NCBI GenBank assembly: GCA_012064415.1
Contig: SSNU01000047.1
Location: 305,811 to 369,810, forward strand
From: Gyrodactylus bullatarudis
Taxonomy: Eukaryota > Platyhelminthes > Monogenea > Gyrodactylidea > Gyrodactylidae
Reading direction: 5' to 3'
Length of the DNA: 64,000 nucleotides
The notes beneath the pieces were generated by a model. It made no database searches and was not told the origin of the DNA. It saw only the letters and a program-made list of their open reading frames with translations. Position numbers and translations under genes: made by a program. Of this stretch, positions 36,589 to 48,800 are shown one piece after another (within the stretch, counting starts at the first letter, position 1; each line of letters begins with the position of its first letter).

Positions 36589-37269
36589 TTACATTAAATA
36601 CTTCAAGTTATTCTTACACGATAGGCCTCGACTATTTTTGATCGCATCCGTTACATGATCCAAGTTACTTAATTTCCGTACTAACTTTAGGCCTTTTTTG
36701 ACATCGCCAATAAGTCTTTCTATTCCTTGAGTATTGTAAGGTATTTCAGGTAGATCCACAATTCTGGCATCATCAATTATCTCTATATCCTGTAGCAACG
36801 AGGGTCTCCCATAAGGAACCGATCCAAAATCTATCATTCGAGAATAATGTCTAGCACGAAAATTCAACCTTGGTCCCCGATATTCTCGTACACTTTCCCG
36901 TGCATTGTTTAATTATTCTAATGCACGACGTCTTGTAACTGGACATAGGTCTTTCATCATAGTAATAAGAAGAACTTCCGGATGAGCCATATATGCATTC
37001 CGATTCAGAGCTTCTCTTGCTACTTCTTCAACATCAGGATTTGGAATTTCATCGATTCTTTTCATTATGTTGAAAACAACTCTTGGCGCTTCATAAAGTG
37101 AAGAGCTATGACGAACTTCAAATGTTGATGGGACATAAACTCTGCAAATATAATCCACAAGAATTTTTAGGCGATTTGAAGGATTTGGGCAAATAGTGTA
37201 AAGTCTTAGCATACGACTTGCAGTTATTGTCCATCTACAAATACAAATTTCACCTATTGAATTATTCAA
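36589..37269 (-). pseudogene. Transposon-associated protein of unknown role (one stop)
   Basis: One reading frame from 37269 to 36589 with a single TAA (36913-36915), about 225 residues. It contains ASRMLRLYTICPNPSNRLKI, YICRVYVPSTFEVRHSS, RNAYMAHPEVLLITMMKD and PYNTQGIERLIGDV. I know this series from uncharacterised, high-copy invertebrate proteins (the RxLRLY..T..PS..LK / Y..KVYAP.WF.IK / RNAY.AHPENLL pattern) that behave like transposon-encoded genes. Function unknown. A close match with only one stop suggests recent decay or readthrough. Upstream part of the protein not found. Confidence 0.5.
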
Positions 37270-37625
37270 AATAAATCTTCTCAGCTCTTCATCTAGTAGA
37301 AGAAAAGGAAGAAAAGAGTTTAGTATTTCTCAAATATAAGAATAACAATACAGTTAGTTTTAGATAGCTGCTCAGGTTTTTTCATGTATATTTTTATTTA
37401 TGTTTATTTCTAAGTATAGGTTTATAGCTAGTTAATCTTAAAACCTGGCAATAAGTTTATCAAGCTATGCCGTAAGTCTTAAGATTACCTGATTGTCTTA
37501 AGAATATCAAAGATTCCAGTTAATCTTGTTATCGAGTAAATTCGATTGCATACAAACCAGAAACTAGAAATAGTCCTGAATAAAAAAAATAATAAAAATA
37601 CTGAATAGTGCAGCACCCATACTTA
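37270..37625. other. Intergenic, nothing recognised
   Basis: AT-rich spacer before a cluster of palindromes. Confidence 0.45.
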
Positions 37626-38290
37626 CAAAGGTTACTAGAATTATTTCGTTCTAGGTGCTTAGGTATTACCTAATAGGTAATATATTCCACAGGAACGTAT
37701 TACCTAAGCACCTGGAACGAAATAATTCTAGTAAAATAAAAATTCTCATGAAAAAACTTGATTAGCCATCTAAAACAGATTTTACAAGATTGTAACTATA
37801 ATTGCAAAATAAATAGCATTCAGCACAGCGAGGACTTACCATGACTGCAATTATTAAATTTCAACACAGGAAATAGTGACTATAAATTCATCCCACAGGA
37901 ACGTCTTATTCGGTAATGGATTAGCCAATGTCGCTGAATGTTACAGCTTACTAATAGATCCCACTAAGACTGGTACGAAAGAAACTCACAAAGCATACAT
38001 ATATGGTAGACATATGGACTCGTCCAGCATGCCATACAACTCGGATTATTTCTATAAGGTCTGGCGTACTCCTAAGGGTTTCTAACTAATAAATAGTGCA
38101 GCACCTATACTTACAAAGGTTAACGAGAAATAATTCGTTCTAGGTGGTTATGTAATATCCCTCAGTAACGTCTTATTCGACGAGTCTAAAAGAGGACAAA
38201 ACGCGCGTATATGTCTACCATATATGTATATTTAGATTATTTCTAAATGCTTGGTGAGTTTCTTTTGTACCAGTCTTTGTGGGATCCATT
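37626..38290. repeat. Nested palindromes, family E
   Basis: Near-perfect hairpin at about 37629-37735 (ACTAGAATTATTTCGTTCTA opposite GAACGAAATAATTCTAGT, short AT loop). A second one pairs about 37890-38030 with 38170-38290 (CCCACTAAGACTGGTACGAA against TTTTGTACCAGTCTTTGTGG). TATACTTACAAAGGTTA recurs at 37.62 and 38.11 kb. The 69-codon frame at 37876-38085 lies wholly inside and overlaps one arm, so I do not call it a gene. Confidence 0.6.
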
Positions 38291-40340
38291 AGTAAGCAAC
38301 TTTCACAATTTAATTAAAGTCAAAAAACACTTTTTTTCAATGAATGAAACTTTGGATAAAAATCCTGACGAAAAAATCATTTTTCTAAAAATCATATCAT
38401 CCAACTAGGATTGACTTGAATAAATATGGAAAATGATAATCTTAAATGTATCCTCTATCATTTACCAAAAATTATTGATAGCTAATCTGTCCAACGTTGA
38501 TGTAAATAATCCCCATTTGATTTGAACCAAAAGTCTTCCATTCAGAAATATTGAGCAAACACTAAAAGCGCACTCGGATGTATTCTGTTTCTTATTGAAA
38601 AATTGAGTGTACATGTTCTATACAACTGTATTTTATTGTAATTGTGTACTAAACTGGAAATGTAGTTGAAATTTAACAAGCGTGAAAATTTATTATCGTC
38701 AAATCCGTTTGTTATTTTAGTTAGTTGAAAAATTTCCAATCAATACATACAATAAGTATAAAGAAATATTTGAAAATGTCAAATACTCATTCTAATTTTA
38801 ATAATTCTGAATCAAATATAGTGTCCAAAATAGGTTTAGTAATATTTTATTGGCATAACTAGTTGAAATAGACTTTTGAAAATCATCTTAAATTTTTTTT
38901 CAAAGATAGAAGATGAATTTATAAGAAAAATTCTATCATCAAACGAATTAATGGATATTGTTCATTTTAATTGACTTTAAAATATCCTATCAACTCCTGT
39001 CAGTAAGTAATGTTACTAATAAGGGTATTTGCAAAATCAGTGAATCGGAAACTCGCATTAGCAGATATGGTTACAATGGGAGGCCAAAATACAAATCTGG
39101 TTACTTTCTTAAATTGGTTTTGAACCTTTTTGAATCATTTTCCTTTGTGATGATCAAAAATTTCAAATCGTTTGATTTTTCACAATAATAACGAATTTCT
39201 GTGAACTTTTTGGTGAATTTTAATTGTTTAATTGCTTCAAATCTTTGAAGTGAAAAATTTTGGCATTTTCAAAATTCCAAAAATAATTCGTTTTCTGTTG
39301 AAGTAGTTAATTCTTATCTTCATGTCAACTACATTTAGGTTCTACATTCTATAAGAACAATCGGTATTCTCAAGAGCTGTTCAGAGAAACAAAACACATC
39401 CTAGTGACAACTCAGATACTAAGAAAATTTGAATATCCTATTACTGGTCAGATCAATTAGAGGATTGTCGAGTCGACATTTCATTAATCTCAAGTGTATA
39501 AGCTGTTAGACTAACAATTTCCAAAATTAATCAATATTCATAGATAGAAGAGATAACTCTGTTTAAGGATGTAATTTATGAAAAAAATAATCTAGTCGAG
39601 ACTATGAACAAACTATTTCTCGTCACTTATTGACTTTTTCCCTCATCCTTCAAGAGGGAGAATCTGTGTGAAGTTGTTTTTGTTGGGGATAAAAATCCTG
39701 TAGCAGGCAGAATGATAATTTTTGCCAACTTTGGAGTAGAAAGTTTTATAAAAACTACTCCTCAGACTCTTGAATGTGTTTGAATTAAATTTTTTTGCCG
39801 TTCTTACGGTCTCTCATCTAAGTAATGATAAAATAGACAAAATCTATAGGAAAAATTTTTTACCATGATGAAATCTGAAATCTTCAATAAAAATGAGTAA
39901 AAGTAGATTTAATTGGAATATGACCAACCTTTCTCCAAAGGATCAAAATCATTTTAGGAAAAAAATAATTAATGAGGCTCTAGAAATAGGTACAAATGAT
40001 ACTATCAATGGCAATATTAGTGAAATCGAAATAGGGGGTAAATTGATTGCAATTATATGAGGTCATCTAATTGGTTTTAAAGTTTACTTAATTTTGAATG
40101 GTTTTTTAGACCTGGACTGATAGGAATACTAAGGTTTTTAGACCAAATTGAAGAGAGTTCAGGTTACAAGCGTCTCATCCACTGAAAAGAAGGTACTTGA
40201 CTATCTCAGAACCAAAACGAGGCTTTAAAAAAAGGTTGGTTATGTTCCAATAAAATTTACTTTTACTCCTTTTTATCAAGGCAAGAATTATATTGTATTT
40301 CTAATTAAATTTATTATCTATTTTAATACAAATTATATAG
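38291..40340. other. Gene-poor interval with foldback-B fragment
   Basis: 39030-39345 matches family B (ends TTATCTTCATGTCAACTACA). A small inverted pair links 39896-39945 (AATATGACCAACCTTTCTCC) with 40205-40265 (AAAAGGTTGGTTATGTTCC). A 54-codon frame from 39894 overlaps that arm and is treated as chance. Confidence 0.45.
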
Positions 40341-40821
40341 TTCCATGAGTAAAAAGGGGTTGATGCCAGTTATAAGAATATAGCGCTTTTATTTCGTGGC
40401 ATACTCATCAGCTTTTACATGCCAGATTTATATAAAGAAAATTGTGTACAAAATCTTGGTTTTAGCTCTCATTGGTTGTTCTCTGGTGCGTGTGTATAAT
40501 AATAACATAGACTCTTTGGGGTGTAAGAGTGATATCTATTTCTATCACATTTGACTCTGTAATATGACTAATAGTAATAACAATAGAAATTATGTACAAA
40601 GGGGTGGGTAGTGTTACTAATTGAAAGCACAAAGTAATGTGAAAATATGAGGTATGAATATAATGAATACACGCACCAGAGAACAACCAATGAGAGCTAA
40701 AACCAAGATTTTGTACACAATTTTCTTTATATAAATCTGGCATGTAAAAGCTGATGAGTATGCCACGAAATAAAAGCGCTATATTCTTATAACTGGCATC
40801 AACCCCTTTTTACTCATGGAA
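40341..40821. repeat. Near-perfect 153-bp-arm palindrome
   Basis: Arms 40341-40493 and 40669-40821, equal length, almost identical, inverted; outer ends TTCCATGAGTAAAAAGGGG and CCCCTTTTTACTCATGGAA. Spacer of 175 bases. The high identity implies a young insertion or gene conversion. No coding capacity. Probably a non-autonomous foldback transposon; superfamily not recognised. Confidence 0.85.
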
Positions 40822-42893
40822 TTATCTGTAGCTCAACTAAAAACAGAGATCAAAGAGTTTTTCTCTCGAAACAAATTATAGATTTATCATGCATTTTAAC
40901 CTAAAAAGAATTTTCCCACCTGAAGTTTGAGAACTCCTATCAAAGTTGAGCACTTCGATTGATTGGAATTTTGCGAATTTTTGAAGAGAATTTAACGCTA
41001 AAGCATGAATTGTTTATTGAATTTCACGAATTATTTCCGATAAATTCATCATTCGATTCCTACATTGTCTACTGTGTCTGAGCTTAAAAACTGTATTTGT
41101 ATTTTGACTCCGAATGTTTTAGTGATGTAAGAGTTCTTGATGAGCTAATCACTACCAACCTTTAGTTTGAGTTGATTTAACGTATTGAGTCACAAATGAT
41201 GCCTGGCTATGTGAAGTACTTTGCAAATTCTGGAACCAAGGTCAATTCGTTCAGTCGGCTCGCCTAGTTATAAAATAAAGATTTTTCAAAATATTTTAAT
41301 CTTTAATTATCAATTGTACTCCTATAAACCACTATTCTTTTCGATAAATATGAACAATGGGAATTTTACTCACAGAACAAGAGTCAAATGTGTAATAAAA
41401 CTCGTAAGTTATTACGCACTTTTACGCAAGCAACACTGAGAGAGATGAAGAAAGAACATAAAAAATCCATCAAACAAGACGTTTGGCCTAATGAAAAATG
41501 AAAATTTCTTTCCAGGATTATTGCTAGTATCATTATTACTGGTAATTGATCTTCTTTAATTTATTATACTATCAATCTAATCTCTCTTCAAAAATTGATT
41601 TCTACATTTCAGGATTTCAATCCTGTTAATTATCAGATTTGAATGGGGAATCTCCTAAAATTGTGCTACCAGACATTTAGCGTAGGTTAGTGACTAAATT
41701 GATGATTTCTAGTTATTAAATCAATCTGGCCTCTGATTTAAGGTGTTTAACCTTTCATTTTGTTCAAGAAAAACTACTATCATTGATTTGATTCTTACAG
41801 ACCGAGGTTATAACAGAATCTCAACATAATTCTTAATTGTTCTAAGCCTGGCTTGATTTATTGACTGCTTAGTAGGACAAAAAGTTTGTTCTTCTTTGCT
41901 ACTTAGTATGCAGTGCATAACTCATCGGTTTTATTTTCTCATGGCATAGATATTTTCTCTATCATTTGCCTTCAAGGTATTTTAATTAAAACAAGATTGA
42001 TAAACCTCGCTTATTAAATTAGATTACGCTTCCACTAAATAAGGATGTTATTACTAGTCAGTAGGCATACATTTTTCAGTTGTAAAATTTTCAATTCTAT
42101 TTTCACTGGGTAAAAATGCAATTCAGAATCAATCATTAGCTCGAATCATACATCCTTCGAATTCTCCTGAAGAGCCCATTTCGATTCTGACCGAGACTAG
42201 GAACCGAAGATTTGCAGAATTTATCCAAGGAATTTTAATTACAGTTTTTAACGGTAAATTCTGATTGATGAAAAAATAGGGCCTCCTCTCTTTCAGTTCC
42301 GAGAGAAATTGTCAGAGAGGAATGATTTATTCCTAATCTTCTTGTCTTTTATCCACTCTTCCTTCAATGACATGCGCTCGCAAACCGAAGGAAATCTACT
42401 TTCAGTATTCTTTTTTTCCTCTTTCATCTTCCATCTTGATGTCTTTTGATAATATGTCGAGAATAATGAAAAAAATATTATTCTCCCCCTTTTCATCAAG
42501 ACAACAAGCAATACTAGCTAGCTAGCAATTCAATTTTTCTAAAATATTTTGCATGTCGTTCATAAATGTGGTTGGTAGTGCGAGAGGAAATTTTAAAATA
42601 GAAAAACTGATACGCTGATAAACATCTCCGTTACCCCTCAGACTTGATCTTTCCCTTCTAATAATAATATTCATTTATATCTATATGCACAGTTTTCTTT
42701 TTTTTTTTTTAACGAAATAAATGCATAAAGGATCCATTTAGAGAGACTTCTCATCCTTCTGGTACTCTTCTCTCCTCTTATTGGCCAATACAAATTTCCC
42801 ATGTGAGAGTACACGATGTTGATTTGTAAAATATTTCAGAATATTTGGGAGAGTAGCAGGGAAAGTAGACAATCCACTATTACTCTGGGAATA
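40822..42893. other. Intergenic / 5' region of glutamate receptor
   Basis: No gene seen. Contains a T-run near 42700 and CCAAT (TTGGCCAATACAAAT) at about 42780, roughly 110 bases before the receptor start, possibly part of its promoter. Confidence 0.4.
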
Positions 42894-45800
42894 ATGAAGG
42901 TTAACCTTCTATTAATCCTCGACGTACTCTACCTTTTGAATGGCCAAAAGGTTCCCCTACCTATTGGGGGTATATTCGAAAGAGACTCAGCAGATAAAGA
43001 TGCTTTCTCTACAGCAGTTACAGATTACAACTCACAAGCTGATGGATTATTCGAATTGATACCGATAGTCGAAATAATTAGTATAGCCAATGATACTGAT
43101 GAAACTGTGAGATTAATGTGCAAATTAGATGCACTAGAAGTCATTGGAGTATATTTTGGTCAGTTCACTTCAAATCACTTGATTTTGAATGCTATCTCAT
43201 CTGCATCACAAGCCCTTCAATTACCTATTCTTCTGCCAACAACTACACCATCTCTAGTTGATACATTGAAGAAAGAAGTCTCTTACATAATACATTTGAA
43301 GCCAAGAATTGAGGAAGCGGTTGCTCACCTTGTATTATACTATAACTGGACCTCTTTCACATATCTCTGCAACTCAGCTGAGGGTCTGTATCGTTTTGAG
43401 TTGATGAATTCATTCCTCGAAGCGAACAAAGTCGATGATACTTCATACGATATTGATCTTCGGTTTATTTCAAACATTGATTATCTCTCAAACGATTTGA
43501 AGAATATGGATAAGTTCCTGAAAAACAAACAAGACAAAAAAGTTAGTCAACTTGATTCGGTTTTTAACATTCGTTCTATGAGCTGTACCAAATTGTTAAA
43601 ATAATTCTAGAGTAAAACTCAAGAGAAACTGCTAGAACTTAAAATACTTGCATAGGTTGAATCCGAGGTTATATGAGATTAACCTTTTTTCCCCTAGACA
43701 ATAATACTACCATTTATTACATAATTTTTTAACAAGGTTTTATGAGTTATATAGATTATAGCTTCTACTTTAATACATACTTGAATTTCCATCTTTGAGA
43801 TGAGAGAAATTATCGCACATTTAAGATATTTTTTAGATTTGAAAAGGATTTCTCATACACCTAATTTTCCCAGTGTATGAGAAATAAATTTGTAAAGTTG
43901 GGAATCTATGATTATTACGAAAAGCTCGATTTTTTCATCAAATTCGAATATGTTGAAGAAAAAGTGGGATTTTGGCGATCTGCTTGCTTTTAATGTGGAC
44001 ATCATCCTTTGAATCCTAATTTATTCGTTAATTCCAAGTGAATTTGGTTTTAGCTTGGCTCTCAGTGCAGTCCAAATTTGCGTTTCTGATCTAACTCGAT
44101 TCCGTTGGTTTGACCTGGTATAAGACTGAGTTTCTTAATCTCCGTGCCCTATTTAGTATAAAAGAGATTTTTTTGTATTCTGGTGGAACTCACTCTAATA
44201 CCTGCCCCTTGTTAACAATAAATCTAAAGGTTTTTTCAGATTCGAACAATATGGAATCTCTAACAATTCTGGATTATTTCTTATCCTAATTGATATCCCA
44301 TATTGATCTAAAATCATCCCATCAGATTTTTCGATGCTAAAAGATAAAAAGTTAATAATAATCAGCTGTCACATATAAAAACAGACTCTTGGTATACATA
44401 CATATGAGTAGAAAAATTGGTTAGTGTCATTCTCGAGTATATCTTTTCCATAATTGGTATCTAACTCATATTTCTAGTAACAATAATGGTATACTTATTT
44501 CCCAACTCTTTATATCGGTTAGTGATAGGCAACTCAGAATTCTATTACAATTATTCTAATAGAAATGTTATTAATAATTTGATGTTGATCATATACAGTG
44601 AATAATATTTATAGACTAGATATAGAAAAAGGGATGCAGTACACTAAAGCATGGGAGAGAAAACTCTATTTCTTGAAATAATTCCTAAAGCTATATTATT
44701 TATTTCTGATTTGTTATTCTATTATATGATGAGAATTTACTGTATTTTTCTTCGTATTGTGAGGAACACAAACATATTTTGAATCTCATTATAAAAAAAT
44801 ATTTCTTCCTTACTTTCCGGAGAAAAATAGAGTTCTGTAAAAATAGTCTGTAATCATCTTCATGTCAAATAGCTTTATGTAATTTTATAAAAGTAAAGGC
44901 TTTATGTAGTGGTCGACAAAAAAAAGTTTTCACCAAAAATCCTCATTTTTTAAGTTATCTAATATGCTAGAAAATTAAAAAATACACCAGTAGAAGAAAA
45001 GATTCATTAAAAATTCATTCATAAACTTAAAAATACAAATTTACGATTTTTCATTAATGTGTAAAACGACAAAATAAAGTTCTCAGTTATATATTTAAAA
45101 AAAGTTATATATGTTACCGTGAAAATGGGAAATCAGTGAATCGACGATAATCACTAGTGAAAATTGGAAATCGTTTATTTTCCCGGAAAAATGGGAAATA
45201 TTTACCCTTTTCACTGAGTTTTCACTGAAACCTTCACCGTGAAAATGGGAAATCAGTAAATAGACGATAATCACTAGGGAAATGCGAATTAAAATCAACA
45301 AAGAGATTCGATATCTTTAGATAAGGCTNNNNNNNNNNNNNNNNNNNNNNNNNNNNNNNNNNNNNNNNNNNNNNNNNNNNNNNNNNNNNNNNNNNNNNNN
45401 NNNNNNNNNNNNNNNNNNNNNNNNNNNNNNNNNNNNNNNNNNNNNNNNNNNNNNNNNNNNNNNNNNNNNNNNNNNNNNNNNNNNNNNNNNNNNNNNNNNN
45501 NNNNNNNNNNNNNNNNNNNNNNNNNNNNNNNNNNNNNNNNNNNNNNNNNNNNNNNNNNNNNNNNNNNNNNNNNNNNNNNNNNNNNNNNNNNNNNNNNNNN
45601 NNNNNNNNNNNNNNNNNNNNNNNNNNNNNNNNNNNNNNNNNNNNNNNNNNNNNNNNNNNNNNNNNNNNNNNNNNNNNNNNNNNNNNNNNNNNNNNACCAC
45701 GCTTTACCTTGCAATAACAAAGATTGACTATTATAGCTTTATTTTTATATTGTTTCAATAAAAAACTGAAATTGTTGATGAAAATTATTCTATTTTTTTT

Positions 45801-48800
45801 TATTGATTAGGATTCCTAATTTAGGAATGAAAATCCCACATACTCGGCCTGTTAGAATTTTTTAAATCTAAAATAAGTTAAGTTTTCGTGTGTAATATTC
45901 CGGAGATTTCTCCCGCAATGTAATTTCTGACATGCCTTCAAGAATGATTGAATATTAAAGTCTTTCAAGAAAAAAGTTTGTACAAAGTATGACTAGAAAA
46001 AGAAACAAGCCTTATCTAAAGATATCGAATCTCTTTGTTGATTTTAATTCGCATTTCCCTAGTGATTATCGTCTATTTACTGATTTCCCATTTTCACGGT
46101 GAAGGTTTCAGTGAAAACTCAGTGAAAAGGGTAAATATTTCCCATTTTTCCGGGAAAATAAACGATTTCCCATTTTCACGGTAACATATATATAAAGCTA
46201 TTTCTGAACTATAGATAACTTTCATTTTCTTTCATTTTGCTTAAATTTCAACTTCAAAACTTTCGATTTTTCATATTTTGGAATCAATTGCTAATTGATC
46301 ATAACTGATAGAACTAAAAATTCAAAACTCTGTGCATTGGAGAGGGAACGAGCTATTGAGCTCAAGTAAGAGGGTTTCAGTCATAGCAGGTTCGCTAAAA
46401 CTCTCGGTTGTTCTTCTACCTCGATAAACAACTTTTTCAAGACTAAAGAATCAGTAAAATTATAAGAGTTACTCATAATTCAAATTACATTGCATTATTG
46501 AATGAATTTCGTTTTTTAATCAATAAATACAACCAATGGGAACTCAATAAAAGTTGTAGATAAGATCCGACAGATCAATTTTCAAAATAGTCTCCTGTGA
46601 TTCTTCTTTCCTGCTAACAAATGTGCCGCTCTAGGAAATCATATCTGTAAATTCTGCTTTTTATTAAGACTCTTAATTTAAGAGTCGATTTCAAAACTGA
46701 AGGGCCAAAATTGTCTCAAGAAATTAGAGCGTTAAAATCACAGAATACTCACAGAATAATTGTATATAAAAATTTTACAAGGAATTCATTGGTGGATTTA
46801 GTTTTAGTAAACCTCTATAAAACCGATAATTGACAGAAACATCCTGTGTAAAGCATCATGTTCATGGACGATAGGTTTTCTTACGGTAAACAAAGATTTT
46901 AACATTTATGGATATTATCCAGAGAACTCAAAGCATCGCATTTACTGACGAATAGTTTGTGTGTAGGGAAAGTAATCGCCTAGACTTCAGAAGAGAAACA
47001 ATAGAAAGATATTGAGAAAATCTCCAGCCTTTACTACCCTGGATGAATTCAGTTCAATTCAACTGAGAATCGAAATGAATACCAAGATAAGTTGGCTGTA
47101 ATCAATTATCGAACCAATGGAAGGGCAAACATAATTGCAAAATAGTTGAAATCCGGTATTAAATCTTATGTTTATCATTCATTATTCGTTCGTTCGTTCT
47201 TCTATCTTCCTTATCAAGTTATAAGCTTACTGAAAATTTTCATTTCTATGCATAACTTTATTGAATAAAGTTTATTCCTTAGTAATAAGTTTTAATTCTT
47301 TCACTTTGAAATAAAAAAAAATTTTGGCGCTAACTTAAAATTCAAAAAAAATTTCAAGAAAATTTTTGTAACTTCAATTTTACTCTTATTAGCTAGAAGC
47401 TTGTCTTCAGGATTCTATATCACTCTTTTTGTTAATTAAATACAGATTCTGATCGATGTTGACAATATGAACGATATTCGTGATCCAGGCAGATCAAATG
47501 GTTGGGAAAATAATGCCAAAATAAAATTAACAACGCAATCTGTCCTGAATGGAATCGTTCGTCTGGGTATGAATAGAAAAGAATATTCATATCTTCTCGT
47601 TGGAATCGGTATTGAAGAGTTGAATTTAAACGGTTTTCTCTACTCTGGAGTCTCGGTGGTTGGTTTCAGCATTCTTAATCCTCAGGTAAGAAATATCTAT
47701 AAAATGTACATAAAAATTATAACCGAGGAAAAATTTTCAAGTTATGATATACGATAAATTCCATATGTGAAAAAATACTTGATCTTCATTGTGTAAATTT
47801 TACTATGTATTTGATTGATTTTCCTATGTTATTTTCTAGGGAAAAATTTATTGAGATCAGGATACATTTAGAATTAAATTCTAAATTTTTCAAAACCAGA
47901 ATCCAATATGAAGAGCGAAAATTTTCGAAAACTATTCCATAATTGATTTAGCATGCGTGACTCAATTTAATTTTATGATCGCATGTTCCTTCGAATTAAA
48001 TCCAAATAAATGATCCTTAATTCCAAAATCCTTTTTAGAGCGAACGTGTAAAAAATTTTATTGCTCAATGGAACACTCGTACAAAACAAAGATTTATGGT
48101 CGCCCTAATGAATGATGCCATCTCTCTGTTGACAAAAAACTTTGAACAAGTCATGAGAATTAATCAAAATTATGAGAGTTATCTTGAGAAGATTACCTCT
48201 CGCTTAAAGGAGCAAAGATTTGGGAAAGTAATAAACTGTCATTTTCTAAATGAACGAAATACCTCTTCCACTACATTTGAAATGAGAAATTCACTTGTTA
48301 TGCATTTACCAAGCTCTGACGTGAAAAGGTGCGGTATAACCGGAGATCTTCAGATGAATAAAGATGGACTAAGAAGTAATATTGACTTGATTGTCTCTAG
48401 CTCAAAGAGTCAAGAGGGACTTAAAAATGTTGGAGCTGTAAGTTATAATCAAGTTTATCCTGGAATATTCTACACCTTTTTATAGTCCAAGATAACTCAG
48501 GGTGGGTCATCTTTAACCCTCTCGTACCCAAAGGACATATATGTCCGCAAGAAGTTTCTTTGGTAAAAATATTTTTGTAAATCTAAATTACACTCAATTA
48601 TAATATCTGATTGTCAACCTCTGCGGATAAAACATTTCGTCAAGATATTCTCAGATATTGGATGATTTCTAAGACTTGATGCAAAAATTTTAAAAACTAC
48701 ATGTGTCGTCGCTAATAAGTAGATAAGGAAAATGTATTGAAATTGCTCAACACTTTTCAAATTTTCACCCTGAACATGCTGATGCTAAAAATATATTTAA

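Noticed and set aside
37876..38085. 69-codon frame, possible small gene
   Set aside because: Overlaps arms of a palindrome and has no recognisable motif.
39894..40060. 54-codon frame starting MSKSRFNWNM
   Set aside because: Its beginning is one arm of an inverted repeat; no homology recognised and no splice context.
42293..42511. 72-codon Lys/Arg-rich minus frame
   Set aside because: Composition is explained by pyrimidine-rich plus-strand DNA; no motif.
45234..45758. Long open frames on the minus strand around the N gap
   Set aside because: They consist almost entirely of untranslatable N; no real sequence supports them.
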